Positions 18,474 to 26,710 of a stretch of 64,000 nucleotides of DNA are shown piece by piece. The notes under the pieces were generated by a model that did no database searches, was not told the origin of the DNA, and saw only the letters and a list, made by a program, of their open reading frames with translations. This DNA is from an uncultured Bacteroidales bacterium. Lineage in GTDB: Bacteria > Bacteroidota > Bacteroidia > Bacteroidales > UBA932. The stretch is taken from contig ONDF01000002.1 of the NCBI GenBank assembly GCA_900316525.1, forward strand, positions 91,808 to 155,807, read 5' to 3'. Position numbers and translations under genes: made by a program. The stretch's first letter is position 1, and every line of letters starts with the position of its first letter.

Positions 18474-18835
18474 TTCCGCGCGCTTTCGATCCGCGCGATC
18501 AAGTCCTTCAGCTCCTGGAGGTCCATCCGGTCCTCCTCCACGAACTGCGAGACCAGGCTCGCGTAGGAATTGTTATAATACTGGGCCACCATCTCGCCCA
18601 CGGTCTCCCCGCGGTACTGCTTCTCGGTGACCTTCACGTGATAGCGGAAGGTGTTCGCCATCGGCTCACGTTCCAGGAAGCCTTTCTCTTCCAGGAACTT
18701 CACGAGGGTGGCCACGGTGTTGTAATGCGGCCGCGGCTCCGGCAGCAGCGCCACCAGGTCGCGGATGAAGAGGTCGCCATGCTCCCAGAAAAGGGTCATC
18801 AGCTGCTCCTCCTTGGCTGTCAATTTCTGTCTCAT
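18470..18835 (-). CDS. BlaI/MecI/CopY-family repressor
   Basis: The start is the ATG at 18835 (MRQKLTAKEEQLM), giving 121 residues, the normal size; the longer frame runs through the promoter. A winged helix-turn-helix covers residues about 5-75 (LFIRDLVALLPEPRPHYNTVATLVKFLEEKGFL), and the C-terminal dimerisation/cleavage helix is QYYNNSYASLVSQFVEE. It should repress its own operon until the adjacent M56 protease is activated. A palindrome at 18863-18883 is the likely operator. The -7 box ends four bases before the ATG, so the mRNA is probably leaderless. Confidence 0.93.
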   Translation of the reverse strand: MRQKLTAKEEQLMTLFWEHGDLFIRDLVALLPEPRPHYNTVATLVKFLEEKGFLEREPMANTFRYHVKVTEKQYRGETVGEMVAQYYNNSYASLVSQFVEEDRMDLQELKDLIARIESARK

Positions 18836-18839
18836 GGTG

Positions 18840-18883
18840 CAAATATAGACAAAAATATCCAAACTCCTAATTATTTTAGGAGT
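18840..18883 (-). promoter_or_regulatory. blaI operon promoter with palindromic operator
   Basis: On the minus strand TATATTTG (18847-18840) matches TAnnTTTG and is followed by CACC and then the blaI ATG. Upstream, perfect 8-base arms ACTCCTAA (18863-18870) and TTAGGAGT (18876-18883) with a 5-base spacer occupy the place where the -33 element should be. A further GGAGT at 18900-18904 repeats the right half-site 21 bases away, two helical turns. This is a good candidate for autoregulation by BlaI. Confidence 0.7.
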
Positions 18884-19100
18884 ATTCCGTATTTTTTTCG
18901 GAGTTTCTTGATGGCGGCCCCGTATCCGCATGCTTTTCCTTCCTTTGCCGCCAGCGTTTGACCCTACCCTCCTTCTTCACCCTTTTCCCTTTGTCCTTCA
19001 CCCTCCTACCTCCTCCCTTCCCCATAACTCTTATCCTTTATTCCCGCCCTTACACCTCCCCTTAGTGCTATTACCCTTCTCGTCAACAGACTGTATGCTA
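18884..19100. other. Non-coding stretch with pyrimidine-rich tract
   Basis: I find no gene between blaI and the transposase (18836-19280). From about 18956 to 19080 the plus strand is overwhelmingly C and T, with runs such as CCCTCCTACCTCCTCCCTTC and few purines. No stable hairpin is apparent in it. It leads straight into the REP-like palindromes at 19101. Confidence 0.6.
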
Positions 19101-19123
19101 CTGTACGCTGCTCCTGTGTACAG
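19101..19123 (+). repeat. REP-like palindrome, copy 1
   Basis: A 23-base unit beginning CTGTACGCTGC and ending GTGTACAG, with 6-base inverted ends CTGTAC/GTACAG. The same core occurs inverted at 19235-19257 and again at 20270-20291, so copies lie on both sides of the RAYT gene, as REP elements do around their cognate transposase. Confidence 0.75.
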
Positions 19124-19194
19124 CAAAACAGCACTAAAAGCGTAATTTTACTGCACACTCATTCAAACACGCCCCCGTTTTCACTCTTTTTCTT

Positions 19195-19207
19195 TGAGCA
19201 GCGTACA
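19195..19207 (-). repeat. REP-like half copy
   Basis: GAGCAGCGTACAT is the reverse complement of the left half (ATGTACGCTGCTC) of the REP-like unit; the right arm is absent. Confidence 0.5.
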
Positions 19208-19234
19208 TCAAAGCGAGCACTAATCACATTATTT

Positions 19235-19257
19235 CTGTACACCGCGGCAGCGTACAG
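19235..19257 (-). repeat. REP-like palindrome, copy 2 (inverted)
   Basis: Read on the minus strand this is a 23-base unit starting CTGTACGCTGC and ending GGTGTACAG, the same length and ends as copy 1 with changes only in the loop. It lies 24 bases beyond the stop of the transposase gene, in the opposite orientation to copy 1, making an inverted pair (BIME-like). Confidence 0.75.
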
Positions 19258-19280
19258 GCCGATGGGGCCTGCGTACTCGT

Positions 19281-20216
19281 TTAAAGAATCAGGCATCGAC
19301 GAATCTGCGCCTCGCCGGCCAGGCGACGGCGATAGAGTTCGCTGGCGATGTTGTTCTTTTCGCGGGAAGACAGTTGATAGACCGACCGCGCCCGGTACTG
19401 CGGAACATATTGATTGTCAATCAGCTCACAGAGTTGCAAGTCATTGAATCCCAGCGAGGTGGCGCGGTTCTTCTCGTTGCGGAGCATTTCGGCGATTGTC
19501 TTTTCGCGAGAAGCCGCGCGCTGGAGAACCAGATCCTCGAAACTCTCCAGGGTGATGGGCGGGCGGCCGTTGTTATCGGCCTCCTGCTCCTGACTCCAAT
19601 CTTCTCCGCTCAGGCGGGTGATCAGATAGTTGAACGCTTTCGGCGTGGCATACAGATTCTCGACCACTTCCGTCTCAATGACCGATTCCCGCAGGAACAC
19701 CCCTTCCACCCCCATCTTCCACTGTGGGTTGAATCTCGCCCGGCGAGGCAAGGCCGCCTTGATCTGGGCGGGCGTCAACAGAAAATCCGGCACATACAGC
19801 TTTCCAAGTTCTTTCCGGAAATAGGCATTGGCCGAACAGAACGGCCACTCGAACGGCGTGGAGGTTATGCCATGATGGACGGTATTCCTGACGGTATAGG
19901 AGATGGCAGTCAACTTATGCTGCAAGCCTTCGAGTTCCATCACGAAATAGTCAGGGTCTCCCAAGGGACCCTTTCGGCCGTACTTTTCGTTGAAATAGTG
20001 GGTATAGGCCTGTCGCTTGATCTGGATGAACTCTCCCGGGCACTCCGTTTCGTAGCAACCGTGGTGATGGTTGGGAATATCGTTCTCCGCCAGGCAACGG
20101 CTGCCCGTCTTCTTCAACGCAGAACATAAGCCATTGAAAGATCGGTTCATATCTTCCAGATTCCGATACATCACCTCTTTATGGGAGGTATAACATAGAT
20201 GATAAGTCTTCAACAT
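19281..20216 (-). CDS. REP-associated tyrosine transposase (RAYT), IS200/Y1-like
   Basis: The 311-residue protein has the Y1 transposase layout. An N-terminal strand region precedes the metal-binding HUH-type motif in IPNHHHGCYE (His50, His52), followed by a helix with candidate catalytic tyrosines (QAYTHYFNEKYGRKGPLGD, Tyr71/Tyr74). The C-terminal half (REKNNIASELYRRRLAGEAQIRRCL) looks like a DNA-binding helical tail. Such proteins are single-copy domesticated relatives of IS200/IS605 transposases that act on REP hairpins, nicking single-stranded DNA. Copies of a 22-23-base palindrome lie on both sides (19101, 19235, 20270). There is no terminal repeat or partner tnpB, so it is not a standard insertion sequence. 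Confidence 0.8.
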   Translation of the reverse strand: MLKTYHLCYTSHKEVMYRNLEDMNRSFNGLCSALKKTGSRCLAENDIPNHHHGCYETECPGEFIQIKRQAYTHYFNEKYGRKGPLGDPDYFVMELEGLQHKLTAISYTVRNTVHHGITSTPFEWPFCSANAYFRKELGKLYVPDFLLTPAQIKAALPRRARFNPQWKMGVEGVFLRESVIETEVVENLYATPKAFNYLITRLSGEDWSQEQEADNNGRPPITLESFEDLVLQRAASREKTIAEMLRNEKNRATSLGFNDLQLCELIDNQYVPQYRARSVYQLSSREKNNIASELYRRRLAGEAQIRRCLIL

Positions 20217-20269
20217 GATTCATTGGTTTGTTTGTTCGATTCTATTTGACCTGCTCGCCTTCTTGGCCC

Positions 20270-20291
20270 CTGTACGCTGCTTCTGTGTACA
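20270..20291 (+). repeat. REP-like palindrome, copy 3 (upstream of RAYT)
   Basis: CTGTACGCTGCTTCTGTGTA followed by CA is identical to copy 1 through base 22 except one C-to-T change in the loop. The right arm ends CAAG instead of CAG. It lies 54 bases upstream of the transposase start. Confidence 0.7.
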
Positions 20292-20304
20292 AGACAGTTT
20301 GTCC

Positions 20305-21252
20305 TCAAGGAGGCAATGGAACCTCCAGCAGGACGGGAAGATGGTCGGAGACGCCGCCGGTGTGGCGGGGGCCGGTGTAGGTGCGGAGGGGTTTCTCGCC
20401 GGAATGGACGGTGTCGCGCGTGAGCAGGAAGAGGATTCGGAGGATCCGCATTCGAGAGAGCGGGGTTAAGGCCGGGGACACATAGATATGGTCGATGAGG
20501 TCCCACTTTCCGTCGAACTTGATGGTGCCGAGGCCGTGGCGGAAAAGGTCCATGTGCATGGGCGCCAGCGCTGGCTCCAGCAGCCCGAAGACGGGATGGT
20601 CGGGCGTGTCGTTGAAGTCTCCCCCGGCGATGATCCGGTCGATGCCGATGGCGGCGAGCGAGTCCGCCAGGAACCGGAGCCGTTCCACGGCAATCCGCCG
20701 CCGCGGTTCCGACTCCGCCGCCCCGCCATATTTGGACGGGTGGTGGTTCACCAGCACGGCTACCTTTGCGGAATCCCTTTGAAACTCGCACAGCAGGATA
20801 TCCCGCGTGGCCATGACCGTGTCGGCGGAAAAGAGGTGGCAGGGTTTGGAGTCAAGGAGTTCCAGGCGGGAGGTACGATAGAGGAGGGCGACGTCGATGC
20901 CGCGACGGTCGGGGGAGTCGTAGTGGACATACTTGTAGTCCAGTTTGCGGAGCGCGGTCTTCTGGAGCACCTGCCGCAGGACAAAGGCGTTCTCCACCTC
21001 TTCCAGGCCTATGATATCGGGCAGCCGTCCCGTCTCCGCCTCCACCCAGAACAGCGCTTTCGCAAAAGCGTTCGCCTTCGCCTGGAACCGCTTCCAGGTC
21101 CAATGGCGCTCCCCCGCCGCCGAAAACTCCACGTCCGATACCGTCGTGGAATCATTCCGCCAGTCGAAGAAGTTCTCCACGTTCCAGAACATCACCTGGA
21201 GCGTATCCGCACTCGGGGCAACGAAAAGCAACAATAATAACAGCGTTCTCAT
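20305..21252 (-). CDS. Exported endonuclease/exonuclease/phosphatase-family protein
   Basis: This 315-residue protein has a hydrophobic signal (MRTLLLLLLFVAPSADT) and then the EEP fold signatures: VMFWNVENFFD (metal/Asn strand), DIIGLEEVEN (catalytic Glu), NHHPSKYGG, IIAGGDFNDTPDHP (Asp-Asn pair) and the closing SDHLPVLLE (catalytic His). All active-site residues are present, so it should be an active Mg-dependent nuclease or phosphodiesterase in the periplasm or outside. The substrate (DNA, phospholipid or other) is not predictable. It is transcribed alone; the terminator hairpins at 21316-21370 lie upstream, between it and ychF. Confidence 0.88.
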   Translation of the reverse strand: MRTLLLLLLFVAPSADTLQVMFWNVENFFDWRNDSTTVSDVEFSAAGERHWTWKRFQAKANAFAKALFWVEAETGRLPDIIGLEEVENAFVLRQVLQKTALRKLDYKYVHYDSPDRRGIDVALLYRTSRLELLDSKPCHLFSADTVMATRDILLCEFQRDSAKVAVLVNHHPSKYGGAAESEPRRRIAVERLRFLADSLAAIGIDRIIAGGDFNDTPDHPVFGLLEPALAPMHMDLFRHGLGTIKFDGKWDLIDHIYVSPALTPLSRMRILRILFLLTRDTVHSGEKPLRTYTGPRHTGGVSDHLPVLLEVPLPP

Positions 21253-21315
21253 GCGCCCAAGTTAGGGGGCGACGATGGAACCAAGGGCAAGAAACGTAAA
21301 AATGTGGCGAAATGA

Positions 21316-21344
21316 TTTTTGTTGTTCCAATAAAACAACAAAAA
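21316..21344. terminator. AT-rich hairpin between ychF and the EEP gene
   Basis: Arms TTTTTGTTGTT (21316-21326) and AACAACAAAAA (21334-21344) pair perfectly over 11 bases with a 7-base loop CCAATAA. Together with the GC hairpin immediately to its right it closes ychF transcription. Confidence 0.55.
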
Positions 21345-21370
21345 AGCCCCCCATGCGAAGCGCAAGGGGA
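21340..21370 (-). terminator. Rho-independent terminator of ychF
   Basis: On the minus strand, about 30 bases after the ychF stop, CCCCTTGCGCTTCGCATGGG opens a GC hairpin that continues into GGGGC and a run of six T. This is a textbook intrinsic terminator. Confidence 0.8.
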
Positions 21371-21398
21371 GCGTGAATATAAGGTTTAGGTTGAGTAC

Positions 21399-22502
21399 TT
21401 ACACGTTGAACAGGAAGTGCATGATGTCGCCGTCCTGGACGACATAGTCCTTGCCTTCGATGCCCATCTTGCCAGCGGCGCGGACGGCGGCTTCGGTCTT
21501 GTAGTGGACGAAGTCGTCGTACTTGATGACCTCGGCGCGGATGAAGCCGCGCTCGAAGTCGGTGTGGATGACACCGGCGGCCTTGGGGGCCTTGTCGCCC
21601 ACCCGGATGGTCCAGGCGCGGCACTCGTCGGCGCCGGCCGTGAAGAAGGTCTGGAGGCCCAGGAGGCGGTAGGCGCCCTGGATGAGGCGGACGACGCCCG
21701 ACTCGGACAGGCCCATCTCCTCGAGGAACATCTGCCGGTCCTCGTACTCCTCGATCTCGGCGATCTCGGACTCGGTCTTGGCGGCGATCACGAGGATTTC
21801 CGCGTGCTCGTCGGCGACGGCGGCGCGGACGGCATCGACATAAGCGTTGCCCGTGGCGGCGGAGGCCTCGTCCACGTTGCACACGTACATGACGGGCTTG
21901 TTCGTCAGCAGGTACAGCTCACGGGCCATCTGCTCTTCCTCGGGATTCTCGGGAACGACCACGCGGCAGGACTTGCCCTGCAGGAGCACCTCGCGGTACC
22001 GCTGGAGCAGCGAGAGAAGCTTCTTCGCTTCCTTGTCGCCGCCCGTCGTGGCCTGCTTCTCGACTTTCTTGATGCGGTTTTCCACCGTCTCGAGGTCCTT
22101 GATCTGCAGTTCCATGTCCACGACTTCCTTGTCGCGGACCGGGTCCACGGAACCGTCGACATGGACGATGTTGCCGTCGTCGAAACAGCGGAGGACGTGC
22201 AGGATGGCGTCGGTCTCACGGATGTTCGCGAGGAATTGGTTGCCGAGGCCCTCTCCCTTGGAGGCGCCCTTCACCAGGCCGGCGATGTCCACGATCTCCA
22301 CCGTGGCGGGAATCGTGCGTTTGGGCTGGCAGATCTCGGTCAGGACTTCCAGGCGCTTGTCCGGCACGTTGGTGGAACCCACGTTGGGTTCGATGGTGCA
22401 GAACGGGAAGTTCGCGCTCTGGGCCTTGCCCGAGCTCACGCAGTTAAACAAAGTGGACTTCCCGACATTGGGAAGTCCAACTATTCCACATTTCAAAGCC
22501 AT
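21399..22502 (-). CDS. ychF: Redox-regulated ATPase YchF (Obg-related)
   Basis: The 367-residue length is standard. The P-loop GLPNVGKST is at residues 9-17, the switch region is DIAGLVKGASKGEGLGNQFL, and the C-terminal TGS domain runs to YVVQDGDIMHFLFNV. YchF is a ribosome-associated P-loop protein that prefers ATP over GTP because its G4 motif is altered, and it is linked to oxidative-stress response. It starts 3 bases after the ppiD stop on the same strand, so it is the last gene of the envelope operon, followed by the hairpin terminator. Confidence 0.97.
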   Translation of the reverse strand: MALKCGIVGLPNVGKSTLFNCVSSGKAQSANFPFCTIEPNVGSTNVPDKRLEVLTEICQPKRTIPATVEIVDIAGLVKGASKGEGLGNQFLANIRETDAILHVLRCFDDGNIVHVDGSVDPVRDKEVVDMELQIKDLETVENRIKKVEKQATTGGDKEAKKLLSLLQRYREVLLQGKSCRVVVPENPEEEQMARELYLLTNKPVMYVCNVDEASAATGNAYVDAVRAAVADEHAEILVIAAKTESEIAEIEEYEDRQMFLEEMGLSESGVVRLIQGAYRLLGLQTFFTAGADECRAWTIRVGDKAPKAAGVIHTDFERGFIRAEVIKYDDFVHYKTEAAVRAAGKMGIEGKDYVVQDGDIMHFLFNV

Positions 22503-22505
22503 AGT

Positions 22506-24596
22506 CTAGAAGAAACGTGCGCGGTTGTCCTTGACGTCGGCATCGTCCATCATCACGGGAAGGATCATCTGCGCGGCGTAGTTCAGGATCTGCGCGTTGG
22601 CGTTCTTGGCATCGCTCTCGGTGTAGAAGGAACCGGTCTCGCGGCCGTTCACCTTGAACACGTAGACACCGAAGGAACCGGCGACCGGGCCGCTGACCTT
22701 TCCTTCCGGAGCGGCGGCGATGGCGCCGACGAACTTCGGATCCAGGCTGCGGGCGGACATCGAAGCGAAAGCGACGTCGTTCTGCGTGGAAACGGAGGTT
22801 CCAAGCTTCTCGGCGATGGCCTCGAGGTCGGTCAGGCCGGCAATCTGCTCGGCCACCTCGCCCTGACGCTTCTCGGCGTACTTCTCGCTGTAGAGCTGGT
22901 TCTTGATCTGGTCAGCCACCTCATTGACCGGGGCGAGACCCTCCTTGTGGGCGCCGGTGACGGCCACCACGAAGAAGTAGTTGTTGTCCACGGTGATGAT
23001 GTTGGACACCTTGCCCGGCTTGTTGTCGAAGGCCCAGCGGGTGACTTCCTTGGCATGGCCGATGGCGCCGTAGGTATCGGTGGCCTCGTTGATGGTCAGG
23101 CTGTGGGAGTAGGTGCCGATAGAGTCGCAGGCGGCGCGATAGTTCGCATACTTGCCGCCGGCGAGGGTGGCGACGCGGTTGGCGTCGTTATAGTACTTGT
23201 TGAAGGTCTCCTTGCTGGAGAGGATCTCCTTCTCGAACAGGGCCACCTGCTTGAAGAGAGCGGGCTCGCCGGCCGCGGTCACTTCCACGATGTGGGTGGC
23301 GATGTTGGACTGGAGGATGAACGGCTGGCCCACCTTCGCGTTGAAGATGGCGTTGAAGCCGGTCGGGAGGTAGGAGATGGTCGCCTGGGAGATCTCGCCG
23401 ATCTTGCCGAACTCGCCGTCGGCCTGGGAACCGCGGTCCAGGGAGAACTCGGTGGCCAGGGCGGTGAAGTCGGCGCCCTTCTTGAGCTCGTTCAGGAGGC
23501 TGTCGGCCAGGTGCTGGCCGTCCTCGTTGGACTGGAACATCATGTGACGGACGGTCACGGTCTCAGGCATGGTCGCCGTCGCCATGATCCGGCCGGCATA
23601 CAGGGTGTTGTTCGCGCTGATCACCGGGGAAACGCCCTCGTTGTTCTCGGACACGAAGGTGTCGAGGTCGGCATTGACGCTGCGGAGGTCGCCGGCCTTG
23701 TACCACTGGTCGCTCCACTGGGTGTCGGAGTTGCGCTGCAGGAAGGCGCGCACGTTGTCCGTGGTGGAGAAGTCCTCATAGAGCTTCACGAACTCGTCGT
23801 TCGCGGCGGTGATGTCCTCGGCGGACGGGACCACCTGGAACACGACGTACTCGATGTCGCGGGTAGCCTTCTGCTCGAAGAACTTCTTGTGGTTGTCATA
23901 GAAATCCTTGATCTCCTTGTCGCTCACCACGATGGTGGAGTCGGTGACATAGGAGAAGGGAACCATCACGAAGTCCACGTCGGCGGTGGTGTTGTTGTCG
24001 GCGATGGCCTTGTTCACCTGGAGGGCGTTCTCCACGTTGGAGTTCATGAACAGGGCGTTGTACTTGGTGTGGTACTGGTTCATGAGGATCTGCTCCTGGA
24101 GGTAGCTCCAGATGGCCTTGGCGTTCTCGTCACCGTCCTCCACGTTCTGGAGGAAGCTCACGAGCTGCTCGTTGGAGAACACGCCGTTCTCGTCCACGAA
24201 CAGGGAAGCCATGACCGGGGAGACGTTCTCACCGTTGGTCAGGTCCATGATCTCGTCCTTGCCCACGTTGATGCCGGCGGCCTTCGCGTTCTTCACGAAC
24301 AGGTTCTCTTCCACGAGGCGCTGCCAGACCGCGTCGCGGATCTGCTGCTGCTGCTGCTCGCTGGAGGAGGTGTTTCCGGACATCAGCTCGTTGATGCGGG
24401 AGAAGCGGTCGACCTCCGCCTGGAAATCGGTATAGCTGACGGACTTCTTGCCGATCTTGCCCACGTCATACTTGGAGGAGACGGACTGGACCGTCTGGAT
24501 GATCTGGCTCGGATCGATGATGAAGAGTAAGAGCGGAAGGGCGACCAGGATGGAAAGGACGATGCCCCAACCGCGGAGTTTCTCTAAAACTGCCAT
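22506..24596 (-). CDS. ppiD: Membrane-anchored periplasmic peptidyl-prolyl isomerase (PpiD/SurA-like)
   Basis: The 696-residue protein has an N-terminal inner-membrane anchor (residues 10-27, GIVLSILVALPLLLFII). A SurA_N-like chaperone region follows (about 45-270), then a parvulin/rotamase domain (about 340-440, VTVRHMMFQSNEDGQHLADS and FSLDRGSQADGEFG). A long C-terminal region has a second degenerate parvulin-like segment (AFDNKPGKVSNIITVDNNYFFV). Such proteins help outer-membrane proteins fold as they leave the Sec channel. The same-strand neighbours lptC and ychF make an envelope-biogenesis operon. A -7 box (TAAATTTG) lies 48 bases upstream. Confidence 0.9.
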   Translation of the reverse strand: MAVLEKLRGWGIVLSILVALPLLLFIIDPSQIIQTVQSVSSKYDVGKIGKKSVSYTDFQAEVDRFSRINELMSGNTSSSEQQQQQIRDAVWQRLVEENLFVKNAKAAGINVGKDEIMDLTNGENVSPVMASLFVDENGVFSNEQLVSFLQNVEDGDENAKAIWSYLQEQILMNQYHTKYNALFMNSNVENALQVNKAIADNNTTADVDFVMVPFSYVTDSTIVVSDKEIKDFYDNHKKFFEQKATRDIEYVVFQVVPSAEDITAANDEFVKLYEDFSTTDNVRAFLQRNSDTQWSDQWYKAGDLRSVNADLDTFVSENNEGVSPVISANNTLYAGRIMATATMPETVTVRHMMFQSNEDGQHLADSLLNELKKGADFTALATEFSLDRGSQADGEFGKIGEISQATISYLPTGFNAIFNAKVGQPFILQSNIATHIVEVTAAGEPALFKQVALFEKEILSSKETFNKYYNDANRVATLAGGKYANYRAACDSIGTYSHSLTINEATDTYGAIGHAKEVTRWAFDNKPGKVSNIITVDNNYFFVVAVTGAHKEGLAPVNEVADQIKNQLYSEKYAEKRQGEVAEQIAGLTDLEAIAEKLGTSVSTQNDVAFASMSARSLDPKFVGAIAAAPEGKVSGPVAGSFGVYVFKVNGRETGSFYTESDAKNANAQILNYAAQMILPVMMDDADVKDNRARFF

Positions 24597-24643
24597 TTTA
24601 TCGTTACTTTTTTAAAATTTTCGCCAATTTTCAGTCAAGGGCG

Positions 24644-24651
24644 CAAATTTA
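24644..24651 (-). promoter_or_regulatory. Candidate -7 box for ppiD
   Basis: TAAATTTG on the minus strand in the 91-base AT-rich gap between lptC and ppiD fits the Bacteroidetes consensus. No well-spaced -33 TTTG is visible, so ppiD may also depend on read-through from lptC. Confidence 0.45.
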
Positions 24652-24687
24652 GGTATTTTCTTTCAAATAATCACTATTTTTTCACAC

Positions 24688-25332
24688 CTAACGCCTTTTC
24701 AGCCCTTTTTTAGGCGGAAAAGGGCCGATAAAATTGACGGAATCCAAGACAACCTTGGTGGAATCCTGCTCGACGACGCCGTAACTGTTGAACGGACGCT
24801 GGATGATGGCGTTGCGGGCCATGTCGTCGGACCGCATCCCGAAACCCTGCATGAATCCGGCCGGAGAGTACATCTTGATGTAGCAGTCCGTCCAGATTTC
24901 CTTGGCCTTCTGGTCCCAGTAGATGGTGTCCGTCTCCATGGTCTCCTGGTTCACGATGTTCCGGATGACCACGCTGCCGAACGCCGACCACTTGTCCTCC
25001 CCTTCCTTCTTCCGGGTGTCGTGGCGGGCCTTCTGCGACTTGATGGTGGTTTCCAGGGAGCCGTCCTCGGCATAGCCGTACACGGACAGGCCCTTCGGGA
25101 ACAGTTCATAGGAGACCGTGTCGTGGTCGTATACTTCCATGACCGGCGCTTCCACGCGCATCTTCAGCTTCCCGTTCTCCGTCTGCACGAAGAACATGCT
25201 GTCCACGACCTGGAGCGGGGTCTGGGTCAGGTCCAGCTTCTCCGCCTCGGACAGGTTTCCCTTGCACGAAAATACGACGAAAGCAACCGCCAATGCGGTT
25301 GCCATCGTCGTAAGTATGCGGTGCCGTCTCAC
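24688..25332 (-). CDS. lptC: LPS export periplasmic protein LptC (lipoprotein form)
   Basis: I accept the GTG start at 25332 (214 residues) because it provides the basic n-region MRRHR before the hydrophobic stretch and lipobox VVFSC (Cys23). The ATG at 25305 would leave a signal with no positive charge. The body is the LptC/OstA-like beta-jellyroll (MRVEAPVMEVYDHDTVSYELFPKG, WSAFGSVVIRN). LptC bridges the LptB2FG transporter to LptA in lipopolysaccharide transport. It begins 6 bases after the TPR gene stop. In Bacteroidetes LptC is often lipidated as here, unlike the E. coli transmembrane form. Confidence 0.88.
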   Translation of the reverse strand: MRRHRILTTMATALAVAFVVFSCKGNLSEAEKLDLTQTPLQVVDSMFFVQTENGKLKMRVEAPVMEVYDHDTVSYELFPKGLSVYGYAEDGSLETTIKSQKARHDTRKKEGEDKWSAFGSVVIRNIVNQETMETDTIYWDQKAKEIWTDCYIKMYSPAGFMQGFGMRSDDMARNAIIQRPFNSYGVVEQDSTKVVLDSVNFIGPFPPKKGLKRR

Positions 25333-25338
25333 TGAATC

Positions 25339-26676
25339 TTATCTGGTACGGACCGTGGTAGTGGTGGTCATGCCGCTGCAGGAGACCGTGTAGATCTGGC
25401 CCTTGCCCAGGTCGTACATGAAGATTTCGCTGGCCTCCGGATAGTAGATGCTCACCTTGCCGATGGCGGAACGGGCGTCGTCCGCGAGGGTGGCGTCGGC
25501 AGCCTGGGCCTTCTGGTAGTAGTCCGTGGCGGCCCAGTAGCGGGCGTACTTGTCCACGTCGCCGCCGCAGCTGGCGGAAGCCCAGAGGTTGCCCATGATC
25601 ATGTAGGCCTTGCCGGCATAGCCGTTGTCCAGGCGGACCGCCTTGCCGGCGGCGTCGAAGGCGCGGCCGCGCATGTTGTTCGCATAGCAGAAGCGGGCGA
25701 GCTCGTACAGGTACTGGGCGTCGGTGGCCTCGTCGGACTCCTCATAGTCGATTGCCTCTTCCAGATAGCGGCAGGCGTCGGCGACATTGCCGCGGGCGGC
25801 GTTCAGCTTGTACAGGCCGAAGGCGCTGCGGTAGGACGGATCGTTCTTGTGCATCTGGGTGACGGCCTTGAAGTAGAGGTCGTTGTTGGCGCAGTCCTCG
25901 GCGCTGTTCATCAGCTTCACGATGTTCGTGACGACGGCCATGTTGGTCGGATCGGCCTCGAAGCGCGGGGTGAAGATGGCGATGAGGTTGTCGCAGGAAG
26001 CGACCTTGCTGTCGGCGAACACGCTCTCGATGGTGGCCTTGGTCTTGAGGTTGTCCTCCGCCTCGGCGTCGCTCTTCGCGGTGGCGCCGGCGATGGCCTC
26101 GGTCACGGTGTCGTACATATTGATCACGTCATCGGCCTGGAGCTTGCCGTCGCGGTACAGGTTGATCGCCGCCTGGAGGTTGTTCACCAGGAGGCCGCCC
26201 TTGGTCGCGCTGCCCAGTTCCTTGATGATGGCCGTGAGGTTGTCATACAGATACTGGGAGTTGTCGGAGCGGAAGTTGATCATGTACTGGCCCTTGTTGT
26301 TCAGGATGGTCGCCTTCTGGTCCACGCCCTTGGCGGTACGCGGATAGAACTCGAGGCGCTCGTCCTGGAGCTTGAGGAGGCTGTCCACCTGCGCGCTGAA
26401 GAGGGCGGCGTTCTTGCGGTTCTTGTTGATCTCGCGGTTCAGGAGGGTGGAACCGTGGACGAACAGGTTCTGGGACGCGGTAGCCGGGCAGATGGCGTAC
26501 GCTTTCCGCCAGTTCGGGAGGGCGGAATCATAATTCTTCTGCTTGTAGTACTCCTGATAGTAGGAGAGGTACTTGATGCACTCAGCGCTGTCCGCACCAT
26601 ACTTTCCCTGGGCAGACGCGTTCTGGCCCATGAAGGCTGCCATGACGGCCAGGAGGATGAAGGTCAATCTTTTCAT
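25339..26676 (-). CDS. Exported TPR-type protein of the lptC operon
   Basis: The 445-residue protein has a signal peptide (MKRLTFILLAVMAAFMGQNASAQ) and TPR-like helices (YYQEYYKQKNYDSALPNWRKAY, GNVADACRYLEEAI, AQYLYELARFCYANNMRGRAF). It is conserved in Bacteroidetes between an OMP gene and lptC, so a role in outer-membrane assembly is plausible but not shown. It ends in a short basic tail. Both flanking genes run the same way with gaps of 6 and 34 bases. Confidence 0.8.
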   Translation of the reverse strand: MKRLTFILLAVMAAFMGQNASAQGKYGADSAECIKYLSYYQEYYKQKNYDSALPNWRKAYAICPATASQNLFVHGSTLLNREINKNRKNAALFSAQVDSLLKLQDERLEFYPRTAKGVDQKATILNNKGQYMINFRSDNSQYLYDNLTAIIKELGSATKGGLLVNNLQAAINLYRDGKLQADDVINMYDTVTEAIAGATAKSDAEAEDNLKTKATIESVFADSKVASCDNLIAIFTPRFEADPTNMAVVTNIVKLMNSAEDCANNDLYFKAVTQMHKNDPSYRSAFGLYKLNAARGNVADACRYLEEAIDYEESDEATDAQYLYELARFCYANNMRGRAFDAAGKAVRLDNGYAGKAYMIMGNLWASASCGGDVDKYARYWAATDYYQKAQAADATLADDARSAIGKVSIYYPEASEIFMYDLGKGQIYTVSCSGMTTTTTVRTR

Positions 26677-26710
26677 ATCGCGTTAGAATTTTGTTTGCCA
26701 AACTCTCTTT

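Noticed and set aside
21417..24530. 1037-residue plus-strand frame opposite ychF and ppiD
   Set aside because: It crosses the ychF/ppiD boundary and has low-complexity Val/Gly/Leu/Asp-rich content without motifs.
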